A stretch of DNA of 64,000 bases. It comes from Candidozyma auris. Its lineage: Eukaryota; Ascomycota; Pichiomycetes; Serinales; Metschnikowiaceae. Shown in pieces: positions 21,700 through 30,998 of the stretch. The first letter of the stretch is position 1. Each line of letters opens with the position of its first letter. The stretch lies in NCBI RefSeq assembly GCF_003013715.1, contig NC_072813.1:2418001-2482000 (forward strand), given 5' to 3'. Position numbers and translations under genes: made by a program. A model generated the notes under the pieces. The model worked only from the letters and a program-made list of their open reading frames with translations, ran no database searches and had not been told where the DNA came from.

Positions 21700-21890
21700 C
21701 CGGGTATACTAGAGGGCTATTTTTGTCCTCCTCTGCTCGTCGGCTGAATACGACATGCGCAAATAACCAACCATTTTGTCGGGAAGGCCATATTATGAAT
21801 TGTCCTATTACGTCACCACATCCCCTTTGGTTGTACTTACTCCCTTTGAGCGAGGCATCCGAATGTACCCTTGAATGTGACAAAGGACTC
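21700..21890. repeat. Diverged direct repeat, copy A
   Basis: Aligns with copy B about 540 bp to the right. Shared stretches in the same order include CGGCTGAATA, CAAATAA, TTTTGTCG, TCCTATT and CATCCGAATG / CATCCGGATG followed by ACCCTT. The copies have many substitutions and small gaps. Identity is unknown; it could be an old transposon remnant or structural DNA. Confidence 0.55.
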
Positions 21891-22241
21891 ATATGCGAGG
21901 CATCAACGCTTTGAATCACACAATCCTGAATTGGAAGGTCTTAAATATTAGCGGTAGCGTGATACACGTAGCATAGCAGATTCTATCAAAAGCATGTCAG
22001 GAATACTAAGCAGATTCGATATAGTTAGAGTCATTGACTTTATTGACGTGAAATGATATACATTACTTGTTCATGAATTCCCCACAGCATCTCCTAGAGG
22101 TATGAACGTTTAATTATCAGATTTTTCGAGACCTTTGCAGTGAAGCCTTATAACTTTATCAAACTTAAGATTCGCTAGTGCCTATGCTACTGACCAAGTA
22201 TCAAAGTGGCCGGCTCTGTTTTAGGCAACCGTTCAACCGCC

Positions 22242-22425
22242 AAGGGGGTCTACATGGAGGTTTCAAACTGTTCGCCGGCTGAATAATTCGACAGTGTGGG
22301 CAAATAATTAACGGTTTTGTCGAGAATTGTCCCTATTGTGAATGAATCCTATTTCGTTTGACATTATCATACGTACCTCGGTATTAACGGAACATCCGGA
22401 TGCACCCTTTACAGTGAAAAAGAAT
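22242..22425. repeat. Diverged direct repeat, copy B
   Basis: Partner of copy A, same orientation, with the same ordered blocks from GCCGGCTGAATA to CATCCGGATGCACCCTT. Confidence 0.55.
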
Positions 22426-23216
22426 AAACCGGAGCGACATCACCTTTTGATCCCATGAGCCTCTCGTCGAGGTTCTGATTCTATAAAACAAGCATTTAAA
22501 CTCTTTGAGCTAAGGATCTCCGTTCTTGCGGGGAAGCCCATCTCGATAACTGGAAAATGGATGAACACGAGTAAGAGGCGGAGAGAAGTGTTCCAGCTAC
22601 TTTGCCTTCCTTAAACAATCACCAAATCTAGTGAAGAGACTCGAGTGGTAACCTGAAGCTTCATAAGACTATAATCTTCAGGGTTGTGAACGACATCATT
22701 TTTTGTTGATAAAGTTCAAGTGTATCCTCTTACTGGACTTGTCCATCGGGCAGAGGATACTCATTTCAAAATGCTAAGAGCAAATTACCTATGGGTAACG
22801 CTTCTCATTCAATATAAAGAGCTATCAAAAAGTTGTGGAATAAAAGCTTTCTTGTGTATTAAGATTCGATAGAGATTACTTTCCTTTGTGCACAGGCAAT
22901 TCGAAAGAGAGCTGGGTGGCAGCTATGCTCGAGGGATTAAATAAAACAGCACATAGTTTCTGGTGTATATATGTTCAGAATTTCTGGTTACATCCTTTTT
23001 CTTTTCTTTTTATTAAATTAAAAAAGGTGTTCACAAGTTTTCAATATGGCCAGCTCTAAAACCTCTTTAAGTCCTTTTTTTGCTCTAAAGAAACCTTTTG
23101 TCAAACAGAAGTAATAGAACCCTGAAATTGGACTTTTATACCTTGATTTTTTGAAATTATTTACCTAGTCACATTGTGCTATATATATTACTCAGAATTT
23201 CACTTAGCAAGCTTCG

Positions 23217-23310
23217 TTCCTCATGGCCCAATGGTCAAGGCGTCTGGCTACGATAAGTAACCACTTCTGTTGGAACCAGAAGATTCCAGGTTCGACTCCT
23301 GGTGGGGAAG
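23217..23310 (+). tRNA. tRNA-Arg(ACG) with a 21-nt intron
   Basis: The mature sequence closely matches yeast tRNA-Arg(ACG). The acceptor stem pairs TTCCTCA with TGGGGAA, the anticodon stem pairs TCTGG with CCAGA around CTACGAA, and the T arm is CCAGG-TTCGACT-CCTGG; G is the discriminator base. Anticodon ACG lies at 23250-23252. A 21-nt insertion at 23254-23274 sits after position 37, the canonical nuclear tRNA intron site. The B box reads GGTTCGACTCC. Confidence 0.95.
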
Positions 23311-23311
23311 C

Positions 23312-23320
23312 TTCTTTTTT
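23312..23320 (+). terminator. RNA polymerase III T-tract after tRNA-Arg
   Basis: A T-rich run with six consecutive T begins within a few bases of the tRNA 3' end, as expected for Pol III termination. Confidence 0.8.
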
Positions 23321-23530
23321 TGCCAAATATCGGACTACAAATGAAACCCTTCGCTCGCCAACTAAGCATTTAAATAAAGTTTTTTATTCTCTTTTTGTTT
23401 TGCTTTGCTCTTCTTTCTGTAGGTGGTCGTTGTACTCCCACTTTTCGCGCAGCCACTTCTTGCAGCCATTTCTCAAAGATAGTCGTGTAATAAGCATATA
23501 TGGACTACGTCAATTGTAGACTCTCGATTA

Positions 23531-24709
23531 TCACGGCAAAATGTCTTCTAAATAATCAGCTATGGCACCAAAGTTGTACTTCTTCCGGTGCTCTCCTGCA
23601 ATCATTCGCCGCTGGCCCTTTGAGGACTTCAAGTCAAGCACCTCTGCCACAAACAAGCAGTCATGAATACCTCCCGGTTGCATAAGGGACGTGAAGTTGT
23701 TGTGGCCAACTTCTTTCGCAAAGCTTTCCTGACTTTCTCTGAAATACTCTCTTTCTCCGTAAATGTAGAGAACCGATCCTTTTCCGTTGAACGCAGGCAC
23801 CTCTGCCCAATGGTCCTTGTAGTTTGTGCTGTTGAATTCCACAAACGGTGTCACCTTTGCTCTGTCCAGGTTCTTGATGTAATCCCAGCCCTTTTCATTG
23901 ATGGACAAGGCGACAAATTCTCCCTTGTGGTTGACTCCAGGGTAAGGTTTCGCTGCGCAAGTGGGCAGGATCCATGGAGCAAGTAAGATAAGGTACTTCA
24001 CTGGCTGGAGAGGCAGAAAGTCCCAATTGAACTGCGTGTACTCGGAAAAATGATTCTTTGCTTCCTCGGGGTAAGCTGCAAACCGTGCTGCCGCAAGCGC
24101 CAAATTGGTGCCGCAAGAGTCTCCCAAGAGAATCACCTCATACCCTTGAGCGGTAAGTTTTCTGTACGCTTCGATGGTCTCAAAGATCTGGGTTGGGTAG
24201 TAGTGGCGATACGTTGTGAGGTGGTAGTCAAGGACGGCGATTGCAAGGTTTTCTCTTTTATCTGGCGAAAGTGCCCACCACACACCCATCATGCCTATAA
24301 GCTGCGCAGGGGCCAAGGGAAAGCTGTAGCCGCCGCCGTGGAGGTACAAGATGGCGTATTTCGCCTTCGAAGGCTTCACCACCCACAAAAATTCCTTGTC
24401 TCCATCGACAGTCTCCCCAAACCCTGGCATATCTTTTGCAGCGCCCTTTCCCTTCTGACTCTTGAACATCGAGTACATTGGGTAAGGCATGAGCTTAGCG
24501 TCTGAGACCGAGGCAGCCACGGCTAGACTGGCCAACACGGCCACAGTGACGTTCTTGACAACAGAGTTCTCGAACTCGGGATCTGTCTTCGTGTAGATGG
24601 TGCCCGTAGTGTAATACTCTCCCACAGTCTTGGTGACAGTCCACGGAACCTTTATTGCACTGAAGGCAAGCCTAGGTGATGGGTAGGTGATACGATCTGT
24701 GATCTTCAT
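23531..24709 (-). CDS. Say1-like alpha/beta hydrolase 1 (steryl acetyl hydrolase family)
   Basis: 392 residues from the ATG at 24709 (the 14 codons upstream begin with TTG and are not coding). A membrane-proximal N-terminal segment is followed by an HSL-type alpha/beta hydrolase: oxyanion motif HGGG (ILYLHGGGYSF), LDYHLTT, PTQIFETIEAYR, and nucleophile motif GDSCG with Ser as TCT at 24116-24118. The likely catalytic His is in GGIHDC near the C-terminus. The DYxLTT / YPTQ pattern fits the Say1/Mug180 family; S. cerevisiae Say1 deacetylates acetylated sterols at the ER. The same family fold is used by other esterases, so substrate is open. It lies next to an ARN/SIT-like transporter, with a paralogue on the other side. 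Confidence 0.8.
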   Translation of the reverse strand: MKITDRITYPSPRLAFSAIKVPWTVTKTVGEYYTTGTIYTKTDPEFENSVVKNVTVAVLASLAVAASVSDAKLMPYPMYSMFKSQKGKGAAKDMPGFGETVDGDKEFLWVVKPSKAKYAILYLHGGGYSFPLAPAQLIGMMGVWWALSPDKRENLAIAVLDYHLTTYRHYYPTQIFETIEAYRKLTAQGYEVILLGDSCGTNLALAAARFAAYPEEAKNHFSEYTQFNWDFLPLQPVKYLILLAPWILPTCAAKPYPGVNHKGEFVALSINEKGWDYIKNLDRAKVTPFVEFNSTNYKDHWAEVPAFNGKGSVLYIYGEREYFRESQESFAKEVGHNNFTSLMQPGGIHDCLFVAEVLDLKSSKGQRRMIAGEHRKKYNFGAIADYLEDILP

Positions 24710-25657
24710 GATATTTGCGCTTCTTTGGCGGCTGTTGTTCAATGTCTGCAAAGTTTAATTGAAAGATCAGCTGGAAGACAAAGCACTTGAGGAAAATCGA
24801 CTGCAAACGAAACGAAAGTGAGATTTTTACGCGAAGCATGTGTCAGAGGTAACCACGAGCCCATAATATACCCGTGGGGCTCAACTGGCTGGCTCCAACT
24901 ACCTGTCACTTGTTTTGTACCACCATGCGGGGACCACAGTGTTTCCTGAGGCTCTCATTTATCTCTCTGGCCCTTATCTCCCATTTGGATATTTGCAGCC
25001 CCCACACTTCCATTGTCGTGTGAGAGTGACTCCTCAAGTAACTCCAATCGCGACCATGCTAGTCAAATTGAAAAGTTAATTTGAGGAATTTATGGAAATT
25101 CTAGCCGGGTTCTCATTGTGTAGGTTCTCACGTTTTTTTGCCTTGCGAGTTTTTTTCACTTCCTCTCCACATCGGCTAACGCGACTCGATCTCTATTCAC
25201 CATCTCGTTTCTGTGCGATATCATTGTCAGATTGGACCAAATGCCGTGAGGGTGGTTTTGTGTAACGTAATCCACAAAGGTCGCTGCCCGGGCCCCGGGT
25301 GTATTTTCTCCACCTTTCGTGGCACTGCCAATTGTCATCCTAGCATGAACTGGCTGCGAGATGGTTGGTTGCAAAATGCAAATGCTGCGGCGTGGCTGCA
25401 AAGATTCGTCGCAGTGGGCTGGAGAATCTGGAGTATACTAACATAGCCGTTCTCGGTGCTCGTAGAGCATTTTTGCACTCTTGCAGCTCTATTCTACATG
25501 TAAAAGGTTTGAAGGTTTCTTATTGCTCGAAGAGTGCTGACTAGGATCATCCTCGTAGACTACGCTTTTCAAGGGTAGATTTTCGTGAGGAGCTCCTGGC
25601 TCCCCCTCATAGTACGCCAAGGACAATCTAGAGTTATTCATTTACACATACTGTACA
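24710..25657. other. Intergenic region between hydrolase 1 and the SIT-like transporter
   Basis: About 950 bp, without a credible gene. It carries a cluster of the recurrent promoter motif (see next entry) and GCAGCCC at 24994-25000. It serves as promoter of hydrolase 1 and 3' flank of the transporter. Confidence 0.55.
25351..25399 (-). promoter_or_regulatory. Triple GCARCCA motif cluster
   Basis: Three minus-strand copies lie within 49 bp: TCGCAGCCA (core 25351-25357), TTGCAACCA (core 25366-25372) and TTGCAGCCA (core 25393-25399). They are about 640-690 bp upstream of the hydrolase 1 start. Confidence 0.45.
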
Positions 25658-27511
25658 TCACGAAAGCAAGTAGAGGAACTTGCCCTTCCACGTGGTGGGG
25701 ATCTCTCTCTTCTCGCGGCCATGGTTAGTGGGGTCCCTACCGTTCTGGTCCTCGATCGCATTGTGGGTGTCTCCCAAGTAGTAGTCGGTGAGGGTGAAAC
25801 TGATCAACACATTGATGAACTCCAAAATGACGGGCGCCACAAAGAAGTAGGGGCAGATATTTGCCAAGGCTTTCACGGCCCCTTGTCTGGTGGGGCTATC
25901 CCATTCGAGGTCGAAAAGGGTGGTCAAGTCGGTGTAGTAGTTGTACACTTCGTCATCCGCAACTGTCTGGGGAATATACTCACGCAAGTAGATGTACATT
26001 CTGGAGGTCCAGATGCTTCCAGAAATCGTGTACCCAATGGCGCTTCCCACCGTCGACCAGAGAAGCAACAACGCCATTACCGAAGACATGTCCTGGTGCG
26101 GGACACTTGCCTGGCTAGCGATGATCGTGCCCACGGTGTTGTAAGCAGAACCCACACCAACTAAGATCTGACACATGACAAAAGAGGCAGTATTGGCCAT
26201 GGTTCCCTTGGATCTGATTGGAAGAATGTAGGCGATCATTCTGATGATGATACCCATAGTGTTCAACCACTTGTAACGCTGGACAATTCTATAGGTGGCA
26301 CCTGAGACAAGGCCAAAGAAACACAAGGACACCGTGAGGGTGTTACCAAAATAGGTCCAGTTTTGGTAAGACCAATTTTTACCCACTAGCAAAATACTGG
26401 TCAAGTACTGGGACCTGACGCCGTCAGCAAGCAAGTAAATGAAGTTGATGAGCACTGAAGACACAAATGTCTTGTTGTAGAGGATTCTTCTAGGCATTAA
26501 CGGAAAAGGTGCAAAGAAGAACTCATAGATTGCAAACACAACTAACAAGACAGGACCCACAACAAGCATGGCGATCAAACTGGGGTTTCCCCAGCCGTCT
26601 TTGGCATATGGCTGCAAGGAAAAGGGCAACAATAAAAGCGCCCAGCCGAAGCCCATGAGAATCAAGCCAAATGCATCCATTTGGATGGCTGATTCCCAAA
26701 CAACTTGCAAGAACGTCTTTTTGGGCTTCTCCTCCTTTGGAATGAGTTTCTGTGCCTTGTGTTCAAAGTGGTAAAGGACCAAAATTGCAGGGAGAACGAC
26801 CACAGGCATGATAATGGCAAACATACCGTATCCCCACCTCCAATTGTGATTCAATATAGCTTCGACAATCAATCCCGAAAACCACACGGTGATGATGTAA
26901 GGCGAAGTCATCAAGGCATTGGCCACACCTCTCCACTTTAAATCGGTCAAGTCGGCAACAATGATGTCTCTCACGAACGATACACCGTTGGAGCCAACCG
27001 CGGTGCAAACCGACCCTACAACGTAAGCACCAATTGTTGACGAGGCAGCTGCAACAATAACCCCCATAGTGTAGAATCCCAACGAGACAGCGAAACAGAG
27101 CGGTCTAGAGGTGATGTCGGAAAATTTGGCCTGGAAGGGCTGCACCACAGAGCCAATGATCAGACTGGCGATGTTCACACTGGAAATCATCGAGTGTCTG
27201 TTGAAACTGGAGGTAGCAGGCACCGCATAACTTGAGGTAGTGGAGGAATCCAACGAGTAGACCCAGGCAATAATCAAGAGGCACACTATAAAGGTTACCA
27301 TGATCAGTTTCCCGTTTTTCGCCGTCAACATCATCGTCCTGACATTTTCGATTCTCCTAACACCCCTGGACGTTTCAAACTCAACTGAGTCCTCGGAAGT
27401 AACCAAGTGAAGCTCTTTGGAAGCTGCTTCGGTCTCATGGGCACTCTGCTGCTTGTCAGACAAGCTGTGCTGTTCTGCAGAGACAGTATTCTCCAAGTTA
27501 TTCGAAGACAT
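25658..27511 (-). CDS. ARN/SIT-type MFS transporter (probable siderophore-iron transporter)
   Basis: 617 residues with 12-14 hydrophobic segments after a hydrophilic 60-residue N-terminus. The first membrane segment carries the ARN/SIT-like WVYSLDSSTTSSYAV and, soon after, QPFQAKFSDITSRP (the MFS loop 2-3 motif). It continues with NWRWGYGMFAII and DGWGNPSLI, all in places typical of siderophore transporters and the related Gex glutathione exchangers. S. cerevisiae Arn/Sit proteins import ferri-siderophores by proton symport. The ATG at 27511 is clean. CTG-clade yeasts of the C. auris group are known for expanded SIT families. A Gex-like exchanger role is the main alternative. Confidence 0.78.
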   Translation of the reverse strand: MSSNNLENTVSAEQHSLSDKQQSAHETEAASKELHLVTSEDSVEFETSRGVRRIENVRTMMLTAKNGKLIMVTFIVCLLIIAWVYSLDSSTTSSYAVPATSSFNRHSMISSVNIASLIIGSVVQPFQAKFSDITSRPLCFAVSLGFYTMGVIVAAASSTIGAYVVGSVCTAVGSNGVSFVRDIIVADLTDLKWRGVANALMTSPYIITVWFSGLIVEAILNHNWRWGYGMFAIIMPVVVLPAILVLYHFEHKAQKLIPKEEKPKKTFLQVVWESAIQMDAFGLILMGFGWALLLLPFSLQPYAKDGWGNPSLIAMLVVGPVLLVVFAIYEFFFAPFPLMPRRILYNKTFVSSVLINFIYLLADGVRSQYLTSILLVGKNWSYQNWTYFGNTLTVSLCFFGLVSGATYRIVQRYKWLNTMGIIIRMIAYILPIRSKGTMANTASFVMCQILVGVGSAYNTVGTIIASQASVPHQDMSSVMALLLLWSTVGSAIGYTISGSIWTSRMYIYLREYIPQTVADDEVYNYYTDLTTLFDLEWDSPTRQGAVKALANICPYFFVAPVILEFINVLISFTLTDYYLGDTHNAIEDQNGRDPTNHGREKREIPTTWKGKFLYLLS

Positions 27512-28656
27512 ACTGATCTAAATTGAAAAAATCGTGGACTATTTCGAGATTTCATCTGTCTTGGGCTCTTTTAAATTATTGTGGTCAAGGAGGCTCTTCC
27601 GAAAGTAGACCATGCACCTCCTCTGCAGACACACAAGCCATTATTCTCTTGAGCAGCAGGTCACTTTGGTGCTCGTATATATATTTCAGTCTGTCTTTAA
27701 TTTATCTTTTTTTTTTTTCTTCTTTGGATTCTATTTCTTCAATCTATGTTAGCTAAGTCATATCAAGGCCACTTCCAGGAAATCATCATTTAAATTTAAA
27801 GTTCTCTTCCCTCCTGTCAATCATGTCAGATGTGTGTCTTGGCTGCCTTTTTCAGTGGTGACAGATCCATCTGCGCGATGCATGCAGATCGAATCGATAA
27901 AATTTTCACACCAGGTCCTACCATTGGCTCTTTTCTAGCGCCGTTTGTGGGTTCTTTTCACGGAGACTTTTTCGGCGCCATTTCTCTCCGTGCCCTCGGC
28001 CCAGCGCTGTGGACTACCTTTCCCTACCACTTTCTGAATTTTTGCAACTTTCATCTCCAGACGACTTATTCTCTGCATCGCTTCACGATAATTTGACGAA
28101 GAATAAGCCTACATTCTCTCGATGAAATCTCTCTTCCCCATCCGGGTTACTCATCAAATGAGGCTCCCAGGGCAGTCGCATCTAACCTCTGCGTTCGCTC
28201 TGCATTGTGTTCGGCGGGAGTCTGGAGCTTCAATTCCGAACTAGCCACGGCCCCCGTATTCCGCTCTGCTGATATCTCTGGCAGTCTCAAATAGCATAGT
28301 TTAGAGAGCGCTTAGAGAGTAGAGAACTTTTTCAAGCGAAACAGGCAGCTTCGCAAAGGTGTAATTGACTTCAATTAGGTGTCCACGTTAGTACTCCCAC
28401 ATTGACTTTGGCACAATCTTGTCTATTTTTTTTTCTTTTGGACTCTGCTGTGGCGTTGCGTCAAGCTCTACCATTGGCCATATGGTTGCTATCGAACCCT
28501 GCTCATGTGGGTTCTTTGATCGGATTGCCGTTTGTGTTGGTAGAGGGCATTGTGCAGGCCCAATTTGCAGCCATTAGTCAGACTTGGCAGAGCAAATGCT
28601 TAAATTCAACAGGCCTTGGCCCCAACAAAGGCAAACTGGGCTCAGCAAGCGTCATC
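27512..28656. other. Promoter region of the SIT-like transporter
   Basis: 1.15 kb upstream of the transporter and downstream of hydrolase 2. It has a TATATATAT run from 27676, T-rich tracts, and GCAGCCA at 28567-28573. No gene is supported. The long frame covering 28402-29271 on the plus strand is antisense to hydrolase 2. Confidence 0.55.
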
Positions 28657-29807
28657 CTAAAGTACACCATCGAGGAACTTGCCCGCCAAGTGGAACGAAA
28701 ACTTCGATTTGTGCTTCCCCAAAACCATATCCTGTTGGCCCCTCCAAGACTTCAAATCAATGGGCTCCACGTAAAACATCGAGTCGTGAATGGCCCCCGG
28801 CTGCATGTGCACAGAGAATTTGTGGAGCCCGTTGCGACGGAAAAAGTCCTCCTGGCCCTTCCTGAACACCTCTCGTTCGCCGTACAATACCAACGTGCTG
28901 CCGTCGCCGTTGAAAGCTGGCACCTTGGCCCAGTGGGCGGTGTAGTTGGTGCGGTGGAAATCCACCCACGGCCAAACGTCGTCTTTGCTCAGGCCCTCGA
29001 TGTAGTAGTCGCCCATGTCGCTTGTGTGGGACCCCAAGTCGCCCTCGTAGTTGATTCCAGGGTACTTTTCAGGCGCTCTGTAGGGATGGAGCCACGGAGC
29101 CACAAGAAGAAGATGCTTGACGGGCGGGAGAGGGTCAAAGTTCCACTGAAACTGAGTGTAGCCAGCAAAATGGGCCCTCGCCTCTTCCGGGTACGAAGCG
29201 TACCTCGCGAGCGCCAACGCCAAGTTGGACCCACACAGGTCGCCTATCACCATCACCTCCTCGTACCCTAGACCACCGAGAACCCTATACGCCTCAACGG
29301 CCTCGTGGATCTGGGTCGGGTACCTGTAGCCTCGCGACGTGAGCGAGTAGTCCAAGTTGGCTATGGCCAAGTTGTGTCTTTTCTCCAGGTCCACCGCATA
29401 CCACAAGGCCATGATGCCCACAAACTGCGTTCCCGTCATGGGCACACAGTAGCCGCCTCCATGGAGAAAGAGAAGGGCTTTTTTCGCTCCCTCAGGCCTC
29501 ACCACCCAAGTGAGTTTTTCGTCCCCCGCGACCACCCTGGCGCCAAACCCAGGCATCCCCAGCGCCCCAGGCAGCGATTTGTACTTGTTGTAGAACTTCA
29601 TTGGGTGCTCCAAGATCAACGGGTCGGTGCGCTGCATGCCCTTGGCAACGTGTGCCATCACGGAAACGCACACGTTTTTCCAGAGCAGGCGCCCAAACTC
29701 GGCCCTATCCAGCATGAGCCATGTGCCCGTGGTGTAGTACTGGATAACATTCTGAGCACCACCCAGGGTACGCTGAGGACTTTAAGGAGAAACTGCGCAG
29801 AAAGCAT
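28657..29807 (-). CDS. Say1-like alpha/beta hydrolase 2, with CUG-encoded catalytic Ser and a 5' frame break
   Basis: Paralogue of the gene at 23531-24709. It has HGGG (LLFLHGGGYCV), LDYSLTS, YPTQIHEAVEAYR and GAIHDS. The nucleophile motif reads GD-CTG-CG; CTG at 29236-29238 means Ser in this clade, restoring GDSCG. The uninterrupted frame begins at ATG 29715, but similarity continues upstream in frame (YYTTG matches the paralogue). It then jumps one frame at about 29754 to reach VPWVVL and an ATG at 29807. One missing base at 29754 would give a 383-residue protein versus 392 in the paralogue. Either the frame break is an assembly error, or the protein is made from 29715 without its N-terminus. 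Confidence 0.75.
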
Positions 29808-30998
29808 TGTAGCAGAAGCAGCGATTTTCTAGAAAGTTAGTGTGTGTTGAGCGCTGTCTCAATAGATGCTTTCACAAATACCAGTGCAATTGGAAAGTGA
29901 CTTTTTATACTGCTTCTAATGTATTTTGTCACTGGGCGACTTCGCTCTGCGGGCCCTGCTTGGGGTCTTTATAGCGCGCAAAACACAGTGGGGAGCCTGG
30001 CGCAAACGGTATGTTTTCTTTCCGAGCACCAGGCGAGGCCATTGCATTGTGATCCCAGGCGGGCCCATGCCATCCAGGTGAAGCAAGAGGGGAATGAATG
30101 GCGGAAGTTGAGAGAATGTCAAGCGAAGATGACAAGCTGAACCTATATTGTGAAATCGCAATGGCAGATGGTGGTTGAGAATGTGGGTTCAGGAAGTATA
30201 GTGCCATGTGAAAGGCCGGAAAGGTGGGGCCTTATCGGCACGGTCTCGGTGCGAGCAGTGAATGAGCTACAGCAGAGAAAGGGGGAACACAATGGAAGGA
30301 TTCGAGAAGCGCAATGAAGGGAATCGTGTTACCCAAAATGGATTACTAAAGAGGCCCTTTGGGGAAATCTCGGTCTTGTTTCTGTATTTGGACACTATCA
30401 TGTGTAGGTTGTTCTGTGCGGTGTATATTCATGGTGATAGATTCGCAGCCAATGCTGAGACAATTCAAGAGGCCCAAGTGGGTCCTGAACAAGCATAAAA
30501 ACATAATAGGGAAACAGCCGTGGATTTATTTTTTTTATCAGCTTGACCTACTCATATTGATTTTGGTTTTTTTTTTTTTACTGAGCTTTGCTTGGCGCTG
30601 GATTGATATTTGGCTGTGGGGAAAGCTGTTGCCTGTAGGGTGAATTGCTGGCGGGTTGAGTTCACGAGAGATCTACCGCATCTACTGGCCTCGTATTTCA
30701 TGGACTCGGGTTTTGGGTTCATATGATGGTGTTTTGGATTTTCATGGATCAAAGTTGCAAGTGGATGTTCAAACATTGGGAGATACCAAGCTACATTTCC
30801 ACTTTTCGCACCCATATCTCCGGCAATCGCAAAATATGCCACTCAAAGAATACCTAGAAAGTAAGACGCCTAAAGACATAAATCCCCTTGTACGTGAAAT
30901 TAAGGACTCTTTATTTTTAATGAATGAAATTTGCTACTTTCCGATGTTATATTTCATTCCCCTCGTGTCAACTATGCATTCGATGGTCTACAACCCCA
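29808..30998. other. Intergenic region between hydrolase 2 and MPP10
   Basis: 1.19 kb. GCAGCCA at 30445-30451. Long frames here start with TTG or GTG and show no domain. No gene is supported. Confidence 0.5.

Larger units (their letters stand above)
20456..23216. other. 2.76 kb gene-poor region
   Basis: No ORF over 60 codons exists on either strand between about 21920 and 23216, and the frames to the left lack recognisable domains. It contains GCAGCCA at 21044-21050, A/T homopolymers near 20840 and 21180, and two diverged direct repeats listed separately. The right end is the 5' flank of a tRNA gene. Confidence 0.6.

Noticed and set aside
25434..25444. TACTAAC followed by TAG, a possible intron end
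   Set aside because: No donor site or exon with coding sense is visible upstream or downstream.
28402..29271. 289-codon plus-strand ORF
   Set aside because: Antisense to hydrolase 2, whose active-site motifs prove the minus strand is coding.
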